Assembly (NCBI GenBank): GCA_934675625.1
Contig: CAKURH010000043.1
Span: 1-30,986, forward strand
Direction: 5' to 3'
DNA from: an uncultured Kiritimatiellota bacterium
GTDB lineage: Bacteria; Verrucomicrobiota; Kiritimatiellia; RFP12; UBA1067
DNA length: 30,986 nt
The translations under genes and the position numbers were made by a program. Shown here in pieces: positions 29,318-30,986 of this stretch. The notes beneath the pieces are model-generated. The model saw nothing but the letters and a program-made list of their open reading frames with translations, was not told the origin of the DNA and made no database searches. Within the stretch, counting starts at the first letter, position 1, and every line of letters starts with the position of its first letter.

Positions 29318-30846
29318 GCTTTTTCGCCCCCCTTGATGATGCCCGCGCGCGTGAGGCGGTAGTTCATCATGCGCGGCGAGACGCCAAGCTCGCGCCCGGC
29401 CGCGCTGCGGTTGCCGTTGTGCCGCTTCAGCGTCTCCGTCAGGACGCGCCGCTCGAACGCCGCGACCTGGTCGTCGAGCGTCAGCTTCGCCTCCGGGTTG
29501 AACGGGTCTTCGGCGAACTCCTCGACCTGGATCGCCGGCGGCAGGTTGTAGCCGTGAATCGTGTCGTCCTTCGTCGTCAGCACCGCGCGCTCGATGCAGT
29601 TCTCCAGCTCGCGCACGTTTCCCGGCCAGGCGTAGGCCTGCAGCATGTTCATCGCCGGCGCGGAGATGCGCGCAATCGACTTGCCGTACTTCATGTTCAT
29701 GCGCCGCAGGAAATGCTCCGCGAGCAGCACGATGTCGTCCTTGCGCTCGGCGAGCGCCGGCAGCGCGATCGGGAAGACGGAAAGCCGGTAGTAGAGGTCT
29801 TCGCGGAAGAGCTTCTTCTCCATCAGCTCCTCCAGGTTGCGGCTCGTCGCGGCGATGAAGCGGACATCGCTCTTCAGCTCCTCGTTCGAGCCGACGCGCG
29901 AGAACGTGCGCTCCTGCAGGAAACGCAGGAGCTTCACCTGCACGGGAATCGAGAGGTCGCCGATCTCGTCGAGGAAGAGCGTCCCGCCGTCCGCCGCCTC
30001 GGCGCGGCCGATGCGGCGCTCGCGCGCGTCCGTGAACGCGCCCTTCTCGTGGCCGAACAGCTCCGACTCGACGAGCGCCTCCGGCAGGGCCGCGCAGTTG
30101 AGCACGACGAACGGCTTGTCCTTGCGGGCGGAGAGCCCCTGAATCGCGCGCGCGACGAGCTCCTTGCCCGTGCCGCTGCCGCCCCGGATGAGGACGGTCG
30201 CCTCGCTCGGCGCGACCTGCTGGATCTGCTCGTAGACGACGCGCATCGCGGGCGCGTTGCCGATGAGCTTGCCCGTGCCGGACGACAGGAGGTCACGGAG
30301 CTTGCGGTTCTCGTCCCGCAGCGTGTCGCGCTCGGCGCAGGCCTCGCGGCAGACGGACGCCGCCTCGGCGATGATGCCGGCGATGATCTCCAGAAACGCG
30401 ACGTCCTGCCCAAGCGAGGTCGTGTCGCCGCGCATCTCGCGGTCGACGGAGAGCGTGCCGACGATCTGGCCGAGGTGGATGAGCGGCACGCAGATGAACG
30501 ACAGCGCCTCCTCCGGGTTGCGCGCCTTCGTGCGGTTCAGGAAGCGCTTGTCCTTGCGGATGTCGAGGACGACCTCGGCGCGGCCCGTCTTCGCGACGAG
30601 GCCCGTGATGCCCTCGCCGATGTGGTAGCGGCCGAGCGCGCGCTCCTCGGCGTTCAGCTGGCGCGTCGACGCCTCGATGCGCAGCTCGTCGCCCTCCAGG
30701 AGCGCGAACGTGCCGCGCAGCATGCCCATGCTGCGCTCCAGGATCTCAAGAACCTCCTCCAGGAGCTTGCGCACGTTCCGCTCGCGGACGACGGCGGTCG
30801 TAATCTCCTTCAGGACCGTGATTTCAGAAGACGGCTTTGCTTTCAT
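29314..30846 (-). CDS. NifA-like sigma-54-dependent activator with GAF domain
   Basis: A 510-residue enhancer-binding protein. Residues about 20-165 are a GAF sensor (LEILERSMGMLRGTFALLEG; YHIGEGITGLVAKTGRAEVV). The AAA+ domain has Walker A GGSGTGKE (222-229), Walker B LFLDEIGD (290-297) and the R-finger region FREDLYYRL. The Fis-type helix-turn-helix is LKRHNGNRSAAGRELGVSPR near the end. This is the NifA/FhlA layout. The sigma-54 contact loop reads GAFTDA (269-274) instead of GAFTGA. The effector and target promoters are unknown. ATG 30846 is 8 nt after TATAAT, so the mRNA is probably leaderless. Its stop overlaps hisH (ATGA), linking it to histidine synthesis, though a role in nitrogen control is possible. 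Confidence 0.92.
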   Translation of the reverse strand: MKAKPSSEITVLKEITTAVVRERNVRKLLEEVLEILERSMGMLRGTFALLEGDELRIEASTRQLNAEERALGRYHIGEGITGLVAKTGRAEVVLDIRKDKRFLNRTKARNPEEALSFICVPLIHLGQIVGTLSVDREMRGDTTSLGQDVAFLEIIAGIIAEAASVCREACAERDTLRDENRKLRDLLSSGTGKLIGNAPAMRVVYEQIQQVAPSEATVLIRGGSGTGKELVARAIQGLSARKDKPFVVLNCAALPEALVESELFGHEKGAFTDARERRIGRAEAADGGTLFLDEIGDLSIPVQVKLLRFLQERTFSRVGSNEELKSDVRFIAATSRNLEELMEKKLFREDLYYRLSVFPIALPALAERKDDIVLLAEHFLRRMNMKYGKSIARISAPAMNMLQAYAWPGNVRELENCIERAVLTTKDDTIHGYNLPPAIQVEEFAEDPFNPEAKLTLDDQVAAFERRVLTETLKRHNGNRSAAGRELGVSPRMMNYRLTRAGIIKGGEKA

Positions 30847-30854
30847 GGCCTCGT

Positions 30855-30863
30855 ATTATACCA
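30855..30863 (-). promoter_or_regulatory. Extended -10 promoter of sigma-54-activator/hisHF operon
   Basis: AATGGTATAAT on the minus strand with TATAAT at 30860-30855, then 8 nt and ATG 30846. No clear -35. The operon mRNA is predicted leaderless. Confidence 0.65.
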
Positions 30864-30952
30864 TTTATCTTCGCGCGCGCGAATACGAAATCTTCATTTA
30901 TTACACGGCAGGGTGCACCGAGATATTTATGCAGCCACCCCACATTTCCCGC

Positions 30953-30981
30953 TTGATTTTCGCATACGCATATACTATAAT
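30953..30981 (+). promoter_or_regulatory. Sigma-70-type promoter pointing out of the window
   Basis: TTGATT (30953-30958), a 17-nt spacer and a perfect TATAAT (30976-30981). A divergent gene must start just beyond 30986, perhaps also leaderless. Confidence 0.6.
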
Positions 30982-30986
30982 ATACG

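Overview
This is a high-GC bacterial window of densely packed genes. Gene content suggests a carbohydrate-degrading member of the PVC superphylum, most likely Kiritimatiellota or Lentisphaerae. The reasons are two XylR-type regulators (periplasmic-binding-protein fold plus AraC helix-turn-helix), a large exported glycan-degradation locus without SusC/SusD, autotransporter-type beta-strand repeats and a DUF4954 protein. This placement is inference; the window holds no rRNA. Bases 1-60 are a pure C run at the edge and look artefactual.

Region 1 (61-8450) is sugar catabolism. It holds a fucose/arabinose-isomerase-family protein with a signal-peptide-like N-terminus and a divergent AraC regulator. 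Next come an SDR dehydrogenase and an enolase-superfamily sugar-acid dehydratase in one operon, and a decayed vapBC locus (intact AbrB-type antitoxin, toxin reduced to its C-terminal tail). A solitary HicB-like gene is translationally coupled to a XylR-like regulator, which converges on a FucP-type permease. Together they fit deoxy- or neutral-sugar uptake and oxidation.

Region 2 (8426-10553) has 772 bp without a gene. It contains a 491-bp unit bounded by a perfect 36-bp inverted repeat and a small array of REP-like palindromes. gltD (glutamate synthase small subunit) follows.

Region 3 (10550-26626, minus strand) is ten head-to-tail genes. The first six are exported: a beta-strand-repeat surface protein (frameshifted near its end by a 28-bp tandem duplication), a beta-helix glycosidase-like protein, a Tat-type metallophosphoesterase, a GH106-like rhamnosidase, a GH28-like pectinase and an outer-membrane beta-barrel. 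Then come DUF4954, a GH92 alpha-mannosidase, purine nucleoside phosphorylase and xerD. A XylR-like regulator diverges from the locus and is its likely controller, with direct and inverted repeats in the shared promoter region.

Region 4 (27948-30846, minus strand) is an unusual operon of a NifA-like sigma-54 activator with a GAFTDA loop, then hisH and hisF. A strong promoter at the right edge points out of the window.

Two window-wide signals stand out. Many genes have a TATAAT-like -10, often extended as TTTATGGTATAAT, only 6-8 nt before the start codon, which predicts leaderless mRNAs. All four convergent gene pairs overlap at their 3' ends (4, 10, 50 and 55 nt).
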